Made by a program: the position numbers and the translations under genes
The notes under the pieces: generated by a model
What the model was told of the DNA's origin: nothing
What the model saw: only the letters and a program-made list of their open reading frames with translations
Databases searched by the model: none
Origin: Vespula vulgaris
Taxonomy: Eukaryota; Arthropoda; Insecta; Hymenoptera; Vespidae
Length of the DNA: 64,000 nucleotides
Assembly: GCF_905475345.1 (NCBI RefSeq)
Contig: NC_066588.1
Span: 10,170,501 to 10,234,500 of the forward strand
Reading direction: 5' to 3'
Part shown: one piece after another, positions 34,101 to 45,759 of the stretch
Position numbering within the stretch: position 1 is the first letter of the stretch
How the letters are laid out: each line of letters starts with the position of its first letter

Positions 34101-34217
34101 CGTAGAGGACGCGAAGAACCCGTTCCAATGACCCCGGTTCGGTTGCTCCAGGTGCTATCGTTTCGGAGAAAAAATTGTTAAATAAAAATATTTTTTTCCT
34201 TTGTTACCTTTAAACCG

Positions 34218-36188
34218 TTATAACTCGGCTCCTATTGGTCCGATCTGGACGAAGACAATATGGTCGTAGAGGATGCGAGGAACCCTTTCCAATGACCCCG
34301 GTCCGGTTGCTCTAGGTGCTACCGTGTCGGAGAAAAATATTCTTAAATAAAAATATTTTTTTCCTTTTTTCCCATTAAACAGGTATAACTCGGCTCCTAT
34401 TGGTCTCATCTGGACGAAAAAAAAGGTCGTAGAGGACGCGAAGAACCCGTTCCAATGACCCCGGTCCGGTTGCTCCAGGTGCTATCGTTTCGGAGAAAAA
34501 ATTGTTAAATAAAAATATTTTTTTCCTTTGTTCCCTTTAAACCGTTATAACTCGGCTCCTGTTGGTCCGATCTGGACGAAAAAAATTTGGGCGTAGAGGG
34601 CGCGACGAGCCCTTTCCAATGACCCCGGTCCGGTTCTCTTAGGTGCTATAGTTTCGGAGAAAAAAATTGTTAAAGAAAAATTTTTTTTCCTTTGTTCCCT
34701 TTAAACCGTTATAACTCGGCTGCTATTGGTCCGATCTGGACGAAAAAAATATGGGCCTAGAGGGCGCGACGAGCCATTTCCAATGACCCCGGTCCGGTTC
34801 TCCTACGTTCTATAGTTTCGAAGAAAAAAATTGTTAAAGAAAAATTTTTTTTCCTTTGTTCCCTTTAAACCGTTATAACTCGGCTCTTATTGGTCCGATC
34901 TGGACGAAAAAAATATGGGCGTAGAGGGGGCGACGAGCCCTTTCCAATGACCCCGGTCCGGTTCTCCTAGGTGCTATAGTTTCGGAGAAAAAAATTGTTA
35001 AAGAAAAATTTTTTTTTCCTTTGTTCCCTTTAAACCGTTATAACTCGGCTCCTATTGGTCCGATCTGGACGAAAAAAATATGGTTGCAGAGGGTGTGAAG
35101 AACCCATTCCAATAACCCCGGTCCGGTTGCTCTAGGTGCTACCGTGTCGGAGAAAAATATTCTTAAATAAAAATATTTTTTTCCTTTGTTCCCTTTAAAC
35201 CGTTATAACTCGCCTCCTATTGGTCCGATCTGGACGAAAAAAATATGGGCGTAGAGGGCGCGACGAGCCCTTTCCAATGACCCCGGTCCGGTTCTCCTAG
35301 ATGCTATAGTTTCGGAGAAAAAAATTGTTAAAGAAAAATTTTTTTTTCCTCTGTTCCCTTTAAACCGTTATAACTCGCCTCCTATTCGTCCGATCTGGAC
35401 GAAAAAAATATGGGCGTAGAGGGCGCGACGAGCCCTTTCCAATGACCCCCGTCCGGTTCTCCTAGGTGCTATAGTTTCGGAGAAAAAAATTGTTAAAGAA
35501 AAATTTTTTTTTCCTTTGTTCCCTTTAAACCGTTATAACTCGGCTCCTATTGGTCCGATCTGGACGAAGACAATATGGTCGTGGAGGATGCGAGGAACCC
35601 TTTCCAATGACCCCGGTCCGGTTGCTCTAGGTGCTACCGCGTCGGAGAAAAATATTCTTAAATAAAAATATTTTTTTCCTTTTTTCCCATTAAACAGGTA
35701 TAACTCGGCTCCTATTGGTCTCATCTGGACGAAAAAAATATGGGCGTAGAGGGCGCGACGAGCCCTTTCGAATGACCCCGGTCCGGTTGCTCCAGGTGCT
35801 ATCGTTTCGGAGAAAAAATTGTTAAATGAAAATATTTTTTTCCTTTGTTACCTTTAAACCGTTATAACTCGGCTCCTGTTGGTCCGATCTGGACGAAAAA
35901 AATATGGTTGCAGAGGGTGTGAAGAACCCATTCCAATAACCCCGGTCCGGTTGCTCTAGGTGCTACCGTGTCGGAGAAAAATATTCTTAAATAAAAATAT
36001 TTTTTTCCTTTTTTCCCTTTAAACAGGTATAACTCGGCTCCTACTGGTCCGATCTGGACGAAAAAAAAGGTCGTAGAGGACGCGAAGAACCCGTTCCAAT
36101 GACCCCGGTTCGGTTGCTCCAGGTGCTATCGTTTCGGAGAAAAAATTGTTAAATAAAAATATTTTTTTCCTTTGTTACCTTTAAACCG
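34218..36188 (+). repeat. 12-monomer HOR, copy 1 (1,971 bp)
   Basis: Starts measured at 34218 (F3), 34383 (F5/F2 hybrid), 34546, 34711, 34874 (three F1), 35039 (F4), 35204, 35368 (two F1 with cgcctcc), 35533 (F3), 35698 (F5), 35862 (F4) and 36027 (F2). The next F3 at 36189 is 1,971 bp from the first. The last four monomers are exactly the tetramer of the preceding array, so the unit reads as tetramer plus an eight-monomer segment. Confidence 0.92.
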
Positions 36189-39100
36189 TTATAACTCGGC
36201 TCCTATTGGTCCGATCTGGACGAAGACAATATGGTCGTAGAGGATGCGAGGAACCCTTTCCAATGACCCCGGTCCGGTTGCTCTAGGTGCTACCGTGTCG
36301 GAGAAAAATATTCTTAAATAAAAATATTTTTTTCCTTTTTTCCCATTAAACAGGTATAACTCGGCTCCTATTGGTCTCATCTGGACGAAAAAAAAGGTCG
36401 TAGAGGACGCGAAGAACCCGTTCCAATGACCCCGGTCCGGTTGCTCCAGGTGCTATCGTTTCGGAGAAAGAATTGTTAAATAAAAATATTTTTTTCCTTT
36501 GTTCCCTTTAAACCGTTATAACTCGGCTCCTGTTGGTCCGATCTGGACGAAAAAAATTTGGGCGTAGAGGGCGCGACGAGCCCTTTCCAATGACCCCGGT
36601 CCGGTTCTCTTAGGTGCTATAGTTTCGGAGAAAAAAATTGTTAAAGAAAAATTTTTTTTCCTTTGTTCCCTTTAAACCGTTATAACTCGGCTGCTATTGG
36701 TCCGATCTGGACGAAAAAAATATGGGCCTAGAGGGCGCGACGAGCCATTTCCAATGACCCCGGTCCGGTTCTCCTACGTTCTATAGTTTCGAAGAAAAAA
36801 ATTGTTAAAGAAAAATTTTTTTTCCTTTGTTCCCTTTAAACCGTTATAACTCGGCTCTTATTGGTCCGATCTGGACGAAAAAAATATGGGCGTAGAGGGG
36901 GCGACGAGCCCTTTCCAATGACCCCGGTCCGGTTCTCCTAGGTGCTATAGTTTCGGAGAAAAAAATTGTTAAAGAAAAATTTTTTTTTCCTTTGTTCCCT
37001 TTAAACCGTTATAACTCGGCTCCTATTGGTCCGATCTGGACGAAAAAAATATGGTTGCAGAGGGTGTGAAGAACCCATTCCAATAACCCCGGTCCGGTTG
37101 CTCTAGGTGCTACCGTGTCGGAGAAAAATATTCTTAAATAAAAATATTTTTTTCCTTTGTTCCCTTTAAACCGTTATAACTCGCCTCCTGTTGGTCCGAT
37201 CTGGACGAAAAAAATATGGGCGTAGAGGGCGCGACGAGCCCTTTCCAATGACCCCGGTCCGGTTCTCCTAGATGCTATAGTTTCGGAGAAAAAAATTGTT
37301 AAAGAAAAATTTTTTTTTCCTCTGTTCCCTTTAAACCGTTATAACTCGCCTCCTATTCGTCCGATCTGGACGAAAAAAATATGGGCGTAGAGGGCGCGAC
37401 GAGCCCTTTCCAATGACCCCCGTCCGGTTCTCCTAGGTGCTATAGTTTCGGAGAAAAAAATTGTTAAAGAAAAATTTTTTTTTCCTTTGTTCCCTTTAAA
37501 CCGTTATAACTCGGCTCCTATTGGTCCGATCTGGACGAAGACAATATGGTCGTGGAGGATGCGAGGAACCCTTTCCAATGACCCCGGTCCGGTTGCTCTA
37601 GGTGCTACCGTGTCGGAGAAAAATATTCTTAAATAAAAATATTTTTTTCCTTTTTTCCCATTAAACAGGTATAACTCGGCTCCTATTGGTCTCATCTGGA
37701 CGAAAAAAATATGGGCGTAGAGGGCGCGACGAGCCCTTTCGAATGACCCCGGTCCGGTTGCTCCAGGTGCTATCGTTTCGGAGAAAAAATTGTTAAATGA
37801 AAATATTTTTTTCCTTTGTTACCTTTAAACCGTTATAACTCGGCTCCTGTTGGTCCGATCTGGACGAAAAAAATATGGTTGCAGAGGGTGTGAAGAACCC
37901 ATTCCAATAACCCCGGTCCGGTTGCTCTAGGTGCTACCGTGTCGGAGAAAAATATTCTTAAATAAAAATATTTTTTTCCTTTTTTCCCTTTAAACAGGTA
38001 TAACTCGGCTCCTACTGGTCCGATCTGGACGAAAAAAAAGGTCGTAGAGGACGCGAAGAACCCGTTCCAATGACCCCGGTTCGGTTGCTCCAGGTGCTAT
38101 CGTTTCGGAGAAAAAATTGTTAAATAAAAATATTTTTTTCCTTTGTTACCTTTAAACCGTTATAACTCGGCTCCTATTGGTCCGATCTGGACGAAGACAA
38201 TATGGTCGTAGAGGATGCGAGGAACCCTTTCCAATGACCCCGGTCCGGTTGCTCTAGGTGCTACCGTGTCGGAGAAAAATATTCTTAAATAAAAATATTT
38301 TTTTCCTTTTTTCCCATTAAACAGGTATAACTCGGCTCCTATTGGTCTCATCTGGACGAAAAAAAAGGTCGTAGAGGACGCGAAGAACCCGTTCCAATGA
38401 CCCCGGTCCGGTTGCTCCAGGTGCTATCGTTTCGGAGAAAAAATTGTTAAATAAAAATATTTTTTTCCTTTGTTCCCTTTAAACCGTTATAACTCGGCTC
38501 CTGTTGGTCCGATCTGGACGAAAAAAATTTGGGCGTAGAGGGCGCGACGAGCCCTTTCCAATGACCCCGGTCCGGTTCTCTTAGGTGCTATAGTTTCGGA
38601 GAAAAAAATTGTTAAAGAAAAATTTTTTTTCCTTTGTTCCCTTTAAATCGTTATAACTCGGCTGCTATTGGTCCGATCTGGACGAAAAAAATATGGGCCT
38701 AGAGGGCGCGACGAGCCATTTCCAATGATCCCGGTCCGGTTCTCCTACGTTCTATAGTTTCGAAGAAAAAAATTGTTAAAGAAAAATTTTTTTTCCTTTG
38801 TTCCCTTTAAACCGTTATAACTCGGCTCTTATTGGTCCGATCTGGACGAGAAAAATATGGGCGTAGAGGGGGCGACGAGCCCTTTCCAATGACCCCGGTC
38901 CGGTTCTCCTAGGTGCTATAGTTTCGGAGAAAAAAATTGTTAAAGAAAAATTTTTTTTTCCTTTGTTCCCTTTAAACCGTTATAACTCGGCTCCTATTGG
39001 TCCGATCTGGACGAAAAAAATATGGTTGCAGAGGGTGTGAAGAACCCATTCCAATAACCCCGGTCCGGTTGCTCTAGGTGCTACCGTGTCGGAGAAAAAT

Positions 39101-39235
39101 ATTCTTAAATAAAAATATTTTTTTCCTTTGTTCCCTTTAAACCGTTATAACTCGCCTCCTATTGGTCCGATCTGGACGAAAAAAATATGGGCGTAGAGGG
39201 CGCGACGAGCCCTTTCCAATGACCCCCGTCCGGTT
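36189..39235 (+). repeat. 12-monomer HOR, copy 2 and truncated copy 3
   Basis: Copy 2 spans 36189-38159. Copy 3 begins at 38160 and runs for seven monomers. It then ends inside the monomer at about 39,147, where the left half carries the gacccccgtccgg marker of the following monomer joined to ggttgctccaggtgctatcg. One monomer has been lost by an exchange in the GC core near 39,229, and an F3 at 39309 follows. Confidence 0.9.
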
Positions 39236-39964
39236 GCTCCAGGTGCTATCGTTTCGGAGAAAAAATTGTTAAATAAAAATATTTTTTTCCTTTGTTACCT
39301 TTAAACCGTTATAACTCGGCTCCTATTGGTCCGATCTGGACGAAGACAATATGGTCGTAGAGGATGCGAGGAACCCTTTCCAATGACCCCGGTCCGGTTG
39401 CTTTAGGTGCTGCCGTGTCGGAGAAAAATATTCTTAAATAAAAATATTTTTTTCCTTTTTTCCCATTAAACAGGTATAACTCGGCTCCTATTGGTCTCAT
39501 CTGGACGAAAAAAATATGGGCGTAGAGGGCGCGACGAGCCCTTTCGAATGACCCCGGTCCGGTTGCTCCAGGTGCTATCGTTTCGGAGAAAAAATTGTTA
39601 AATGAAAATATTTTTTTCCTTTGTTACCTTTAAACCGTTATAATTCGGCTCCTATTGGTCTGATCTGGACGAAAAAAATATGGTTGCAGAGGGTGTGAAG
39701 AACCCATTCCAATAACCCCGGTCCAGTTGCTCTAGGTGCTACGGTGTCGGAGAAAAATATTCTTAAATAAAAATATTTTTTTCCTTTTTTCCCTTTAAAC
39801 AGGTATAACTCGGCTCCTACTGGTCCGATCTGGACGAAAAAAAAGGTCGTAGAGGACGCGAAGAACCCGTTCCAATGACCCCGGTTCGGTTGCTCCAGGT
39901 GCTATCGTTTCGGAGAAAGAATTGTTAAATAAAAATATTTTTTTCCTTTGTTACCTTTAAACCG
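39236..39964 (+). repeat. Single tetramer linking 12-mer and 9-mer HORs
   Basis: F3 at 39309 (allele gctttaggtgctgccg), then F5, F4 (ataattcgg, gtccagttgc) and F2, followed by F3 at 39965, 656 bp downstream. It is the same tetramer order as at 29-34 kb and carries the F4 marker ataattcgg also seen at 29,796 and 31,924. Confidence 0.85.
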
Positions 39965-42918
39965 TTATAACTCGGCTCCTATTGGTCCGATCTGGACGAA
40001 GACAATATGGTCGTGGAGGATGCGAGGAACCCTTTCCAATGACCCCGGTCCGGTTGCTCTAGGTGCTACCGTGTCGGAGAAAAATATTCTTAAATAAAAA
40101 TATTTTTTTCCTTTTTTCCCATTAAACAGGTATAACTCGGCTCCTATTGGTCTCATCTGGACGAAAAAAATATGGGCGTAGAGGGCGCGACGAGCCCTTT
40201 CGAATGACCCCGGTCCGGTTGCTCCAGGTGCTATCGTTTCGGAGAAAAAATTGTTAAATGAAAATATTTTTTTCCTTTGTTACCTTTAAACCGTTATAAC
40301 TCGGCTCCTGTTGGTCCGATCTGGACGAAAAAAATATGGTTGCAGAGGGTGTGAAGAACCCATTCCAATAACCCCGGTCCGGTTGCTCTAGGTGCTACCG
40401 TGTCGGAGAAAAATATTCTTAAATAAAAATATTTTTTTCCTTTTTTCCCTTTAAACAGGTATAACTCGGCTCCTACTGGTCCGATCTGGACGAAAAAAAA
40501 GGTCGTAGAGGACGCGAAGAACCCGTTCCAATGACCCCGGTTCGGTTGCTCCAGGTGCTATCGTTTCGGAGAAAAAATTGTTAAATAAAAATATTTTTTT
40601 CCTTTGTTACATTTAAACCGTTATAACTCGGCTCCTATTGGTCCGATCTGGACGAAGACAATATGGCCGTAGAGGATGCGAGGAACCCTTTCCAATGACC
40701 CCGGTCCGGTTGCTCTAGGTGCTACCGTGTCGGAGAAAAATATTCTTAAATAAAAATATTTTTTTCCTTTTTTCCCATTAAACAGGTATAACTCGGCTCC
40801 TATTGGTCTCATCTGGACGAAAAAAATATGGGCGTAGAGGGCGCGACGAGCCCTTTCGAATGACCCCGGTCCGGTTGCTCCAGGTGCTATCGTTTCGGAG
40901 AAAAAATTGTTAAATGAAAATATTTTTTTCCTTTGTTACATTTAAACCGTTATAACTCGGCTCCTGTTGGTCCGATCTGGACGAAAAAAATATGGTTGCA
41001 GAGGGTGTGAAGAACCCATTCCAATAACCCCGGTCCGGTTGCTCTAGGTGCTACCGTGTCGGAGAAAAATATTCTTAAATAAAAATATCTTTTTCCTTTG
41101 TTCCCTTTAAACCGTTATAACTCGCCTCCTATTGGTCCGATCTGGACGAAAAAAATATGGTTGCAGAGGGTGTGAAGAACCCATTCCAATAACCCCGGTC
41201 CGGTTGCTCTAGGTGCTACCGTGTCGGAGAAAAATATTCTTAAATAAAAATATTTTTTTCCTTTTTTCCCTTTAAACAGGTATAACTCGGCTCCTACTGG
41301 TCCGATCTGGACGAAAAAAAAGGTCGTAGTGGACGCGAAGAACCCGTTCCAATGACCCCGGTTCGGTTGCTCCAGGTGCTATCGTTTCGGAGAAAGAATT
41401 GTTAAATAAAAATATTTTTTTCCTTTGTTACCTTTAAACCGTTATAACTCGGCTCCTATTGGTCCGATCTGGACGAAGACAATATGGTCGTGGAGGATGC
41501 GAGGAACCCTTTCCAATGACCCCGGTCCGGTTGCGCTAGGTGCTACCGTGTCGGAGAAAAATATTCTTAAATAAAAATATTTTTTTCCTTTTTTCCCATT
41601 AAACAGGTATAACTCGGCTCCTATTGGTCTCATCTGGACGAAAAAAATATGGGCGTAGAGGGCGCGACGAGCCCTTTCGAATGACCCCGGTCCGGTTGCT
41701 CCAGGTGCTATCGTTTCGGAGAAAAAATTGTTAAATGAAAATATTTTTTTCCTTTGTTACCTTTAAACCGTTATAACTCGGCTCCTGTTGGTCCGATCTG
41801 GACGAAAAAAATATGGTTGCAGAGGGTGTGAAGAACCCATTCCAATAACCCCGGTCCGGTTGCTCTAGGTGCTACCGTGTCGGAGAAAAATATTCTTAAA
41901 TAAAAATATTTTTTTCCTTTTTTCCCTTTAAACAGGTATAACTCGGCTCCTACTGGTCCGATCTGGACGAAAAAAAAGGTCGTAGAGGACGCGAAGAACC
42001 CGTTCCAATGACCCCGGTTCGGTTGCTCCAGGTGCTATCGTTTCGGAGAAAGAATTGTTAAATAAAAATATTTTTTTCCTTTGTTACATTTAAACCGTTA
42101 TAACTCGGCTCCTATTGGTCCGATCTGGACGAAGACAATATGGCCGTAGAGGATGCGAGGAACCCTTTCCAATGACCCCGGTCCGGTTGCTCTAGGTGCT
42201 ACCGTGTCGGAGAAAAATATTCTTAAATAAAAATATTTTTTTCCTTTTTTCCCATTAAACAGGTATAACTCGGCTCCTATTGGTCTCATCTGGACGAAAA
42301 AAATATGGGCGTAGAGGGCGCGACGAGCCCTTTCGAATGACCCCGGTCCGGTTGCTCCAGGTGCTATCGTTTCGGAGAAAAAATTGTTAAATGAAAATAT
42401 TTTTTTCCTTTGTTACATTTAAACCGTTATAACTCGGCTCCTGTTGGTCCGATCTGGACGAAAAAAATATGGTTGCAGAGGGTGTGAAGAACCCATTCCA
42501 ATAACCCCGGTCCGGTTGCTCTAGGTGCTACCGTGTCGGAGAAAAATATTCTTAAATAAAAATATCTTTTTCCTTTGTTCCCTTTAAACCGTTATAACTC
42601 GCCTCCTATTCGTCCGATCTGGACGAAAAAAATATGGTTGCAGAGGGTGTGAAGAACCCATTCCAATAACCCCGGTCCGGTTGCTCTAGGTGCTACCGTG
42701 TCGGAGAAAAATATTCTTAAATAAAAATATTTTTTTCCTTTTTTCCCTTTAAACAGGTATAACTCGGCTCCTACTGGTCCGATCTGGACGAAAAAAAAGG
42801 TCGTAGTGGACGCGAAGAACCCGTTCCAATGACCCCGGTTCGGTTGCTCCAGGTGCTATCGTTTCGGAGAAAAAATTGTTAAATGAAAATATTTTTTTCC
42901 TTTGTTACCTTTAAACCG
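39965..42918 (+). repeat. 9-monomer HOR x2 (1,477 bp)
   Basis: F3 copies start at 39965, 40621, 41442, 42098 and 42919; alternate gaps of 656 and 821 bp give a period of 1,477 bp. One unit reads F3, F5, F4, F2, F3, F5, F4, F4 (cgcctcc), F2. Copy-defining alleles recur at this period: gtggaggatgcg at 40,014 and 41,490, atatggccgtag near 40,663 and 42,140, and aaatatctttttcc near 41,083 and 42,560. A small internal difference is cctattggtcc near 41,127 against cctattcgtcc near 42,604. Confidence 0.92.
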
Positions 42919-45759
42919 TTATAACTCGGCTCCTATTGGTCCGATCTGGACGAAGACAATATGGTCGTAGAGGATGCGAGGAACCCTTTCCAATGACCCC
43001 GGTCCGGTTGCTTTAGGTGCTACCGTGTCGGAGAAAAATATTCTTAAATAAAAATATTTTTTTCCTTTTTTCCCATTAAACAGGTATAACTCGGCTCCTA
43101 TTGGTCTCATCTGGACGAAAAAAATATGGGCGTAGAGGGCGCGACGAGCCCTTTCGAATGACCCCGGTCCGGTTGCTCCAGGTGCTATCGTTTCGGAGAA
43201 AAAATTGTTAAATGAAAATATTTTTTTCCTTTGTTACCTTTAAACCGTTATAATTCGGCTCCTATTGGTCCGATCTGGACGAAAAAAATATGGTTGCAGA
43301 GGGTGTGAAGAACCCATTCCAATAACCCCGGTCCAGTTGCTCTAGGTGCTACCGTGTCGGAGAAAAATATTCTTAAATAAAAATATTTTTTTCCTTTTTT
43401 CCCTTTAAACAGGTATAACTCGGCTCCTACTGGTCCGATCTGGACGAAAAAAAAGGTCGTAGAGGAAACGAAGAACCCGTTCCAATGACCCCGGTCCGGT
43501 TGCTCCAGGTGCTATAGTTTCGGAGAAAAAAATTGTTAAAGAAAAATTTTTTTTTCCTCTGTTCCCTTTAAACCGTTATAACTCGCCTCCTGTTCGTCCG
43601 ATCTGGACGAAAAAAATATGGGCGTAGAGGGCGCGACGAGCCCTTTCCAATGACCCCCGTCCGGTTCTCCTAGGTGCTATAGTTTCGGAGAAAAAAATTG
43701 TTAAAGAAAAATTTTTTTTTCCTTTGTTCCCTTTAAACCGTTATAACTCGGCTCCTATTCGTCCGATCTGGACGCAAAAAATATGGTTGCAGAGGGTGTG
43801 AAGAACCCATTCCAATAACCCCGGTCCGGTTGCTCTAGGTGCTACCGTGTCGGAGAAAAATATTCTTAAATAAAAATATTTTTTTCCTTTTTTCCCTTTA
43901 AACAGGCATAACTCGGCTCCTACTGGTCCGATCTGGACGAAAAAAAAGGACGTAGTGGACGCGAAGAACCCGTTCCAATGACCCCGGTTCGGTTGCTCCA
44001 GGTGCTATCGTTTCGGAGAAAAAATTGTTAAATAAAAATATTTTTTTCCTTTGTTACCTTTAAACCGTTATAACTCGGCTCCTATTGGTCTCATCTGGAC
44101 GAAAAAAATATGGGCGTAGAGGGCGCGACGAGCCCTTTCGAATGACCCCGGTCAGGTTGCTCCAGGTGCTATCGTTTCGGAGAAAAAATTGTTAAATGAA
44201 AATATTTTTTTCCTTTGTTACCTTTAAACCGTTATAATTCGGCTCCTATTGGTCCGATCTGGACGAAAAAAATATGGTTGCAGAGGGTGTGAAGAACCCA
44301 TTCCAATAACCCCGGTCCAGTTGCTCTAGGTGCTACCGTGTCGGAGAAAAATATTCTTAAATAAAAATATTTTTTTCCTTTTTTCCCTTTAAACAGGTAT
44401 AACTCGGCTCCTACTGGTCCGATCTGGACGAAAAAAAAGGTCGTAGAGGACGCGAAGAACCCGTTCCAATGACCCCGGTTCGGTTGCTCCAGGTGCTATC
44501 GTTTCGGAGAAAGAATTGTTAAATAAAAATATTTTTTTCCTTTGTTACCTTTAAACCGTTATAACTCGGCTCCTATTGGTCCGATCTGGACGAAGACAAT
44601 ATGGCCGTAGAGGACGCGAAGAACCCGTTCCAATGACCCCGGTTCGGTTGCTCTAGGTGCTACCGTGTCGGAGAAAAATATTCTTAAATAAAAATATTTT
44701 TTTCCTTTCTTCCCTTTAAACCGTTATAACTCGCCTCCTATTGGTCCGATCTAGACGAAAAAAATATGGGCGTAGAGGGCGCGACGAGCCCTTTCCAATG
44801 ACCCCGGTCCGGTTCTCCTAGATGCTATAGTTTCGGAGAAAAAGATTGCTAAAGAAAAATTTTTTTTCCTTTGTTCCCTTTAAACCGTTATAACTCGGCT
44901 CCTATTGGTCCGATCTGGACGAAAAAAATATGGGCGTAGAGGGCGCGACGTGCCCTTTCCAATGACCCCGGTCCAGTTCTCCTAGGTGCTATAGTTTCGG
45001 AGAAAAAAATTGTTAAAGAAAAATTTTTTTTTCCTTTGTTCCATTTAAACCGTTATAACTCGCCTCCTATTGGTCCGATCTGGACGAAAAAAATATGGTT
45101 GCAGAGGGTGTGAAGAACCCATTCCAATAACCCCGGTCCGGTTGCTCTAGGTGCTACCGTGTCGGAGAAAAATATTCTTAAATAAAAATATTTTTTTCCT
45201 TTTTTCCCTTTAAACAGGCATAACTCGGCTCCTACTGGTCCGATCTGGACGAAAAAAAAGGTCGTAGTGGACGCGAAGAACCCGTTCCAATGACCCCGGT
45301 TCGGTTGCTCCAGGTGCTATCGTTTCGGAGAAAAAATTGTTAAATGAAAATATTTTTTTCCTTTGTTACCTTTAAACCGCTATAACTCGGCTCCTATTGG
45401 TCCGATCTGGACGAAGACAATATGGTCGTAGAGGATGCGAGGAACCCTTTCCAATGACCCCGGTCCGGTTGCTCTAGGTGCTACCGTGTCGGAGAAAAAT
45501 ATTCTTAAATAAAAATATTTTTTTCCTTTGTTCCCTTTAAACCGTTATAACTCGCCTCCTATTGGTCCGATCTAGACGAAAAAAATATGGGCGTAGAGGG
45601 CGCGACGAGCCCTTTCCAATGACCCCGGTCCGGTTCTCCTAGGTGCTATAGTTTCGGAGAAAAAAATTGTTAAAGAAAAATTTTTTTTTCCTTTGTTCCA
45701 TTTAAACCGTTATAACTCGCCTCCTATTGGTCCGATCTGGACGATAAAAATATGGTCGT
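42919..45759 (+). repeat. Mosaic block preceding the 44-monomer HOR
   Basis: Begins with F3, F5, F4 and F2 (42919 onward), then alternates cgcctcc-type F1 copies with F4, F2 and F5. The order around 43,440-44,160 (F2/F1 hybrid, cctattcgtcc F1, F4 with gacgcaaaaaatatgg, F2 with ggacgtagtgg, F5) recurs inside the 44-monomer unit at about 46,735-47,440. The block therefore looks like the donor or an older relative of that segment. Confidence 0.8.
44750..44755 (+). other. TCTAGA site, first of a right-arm-specific set
   Basis: A G-to-A change turns gatctggacg into gatctagacg in cgcctcc-type F1 monomers. It was seen at 44,750, about 45,570, 48,210, 49,350, 50,830, 51,817, 52,801, 55,430, 56,580, 58,060, 59,047, 60,030 and 61,677, and not in the first 44 kb. 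It marks one sub-lineage. Confidence 0.75.

Larger units (their letters stand above)
29140..34217 (+). repeat. Tetramer HOR array F3-F5-F4-F2 (656 bp)
   Basis: F3 copies start at 29466, 30121, 30777, 31594, 32250, 32906, 33562 and 34218; all gaps are 655-656 bp except 30777 to 31594 (817 bp). One unit measured in full is F3 30121-30285 (165), F5 30286-30449 (164), F4 30450-30614 (165) and F2 30615-30776 (162), summing to 656. This is the most regular stretch of the window. The 817-bp gap holds an extra F2-type monomer. Confidence 0.95.
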
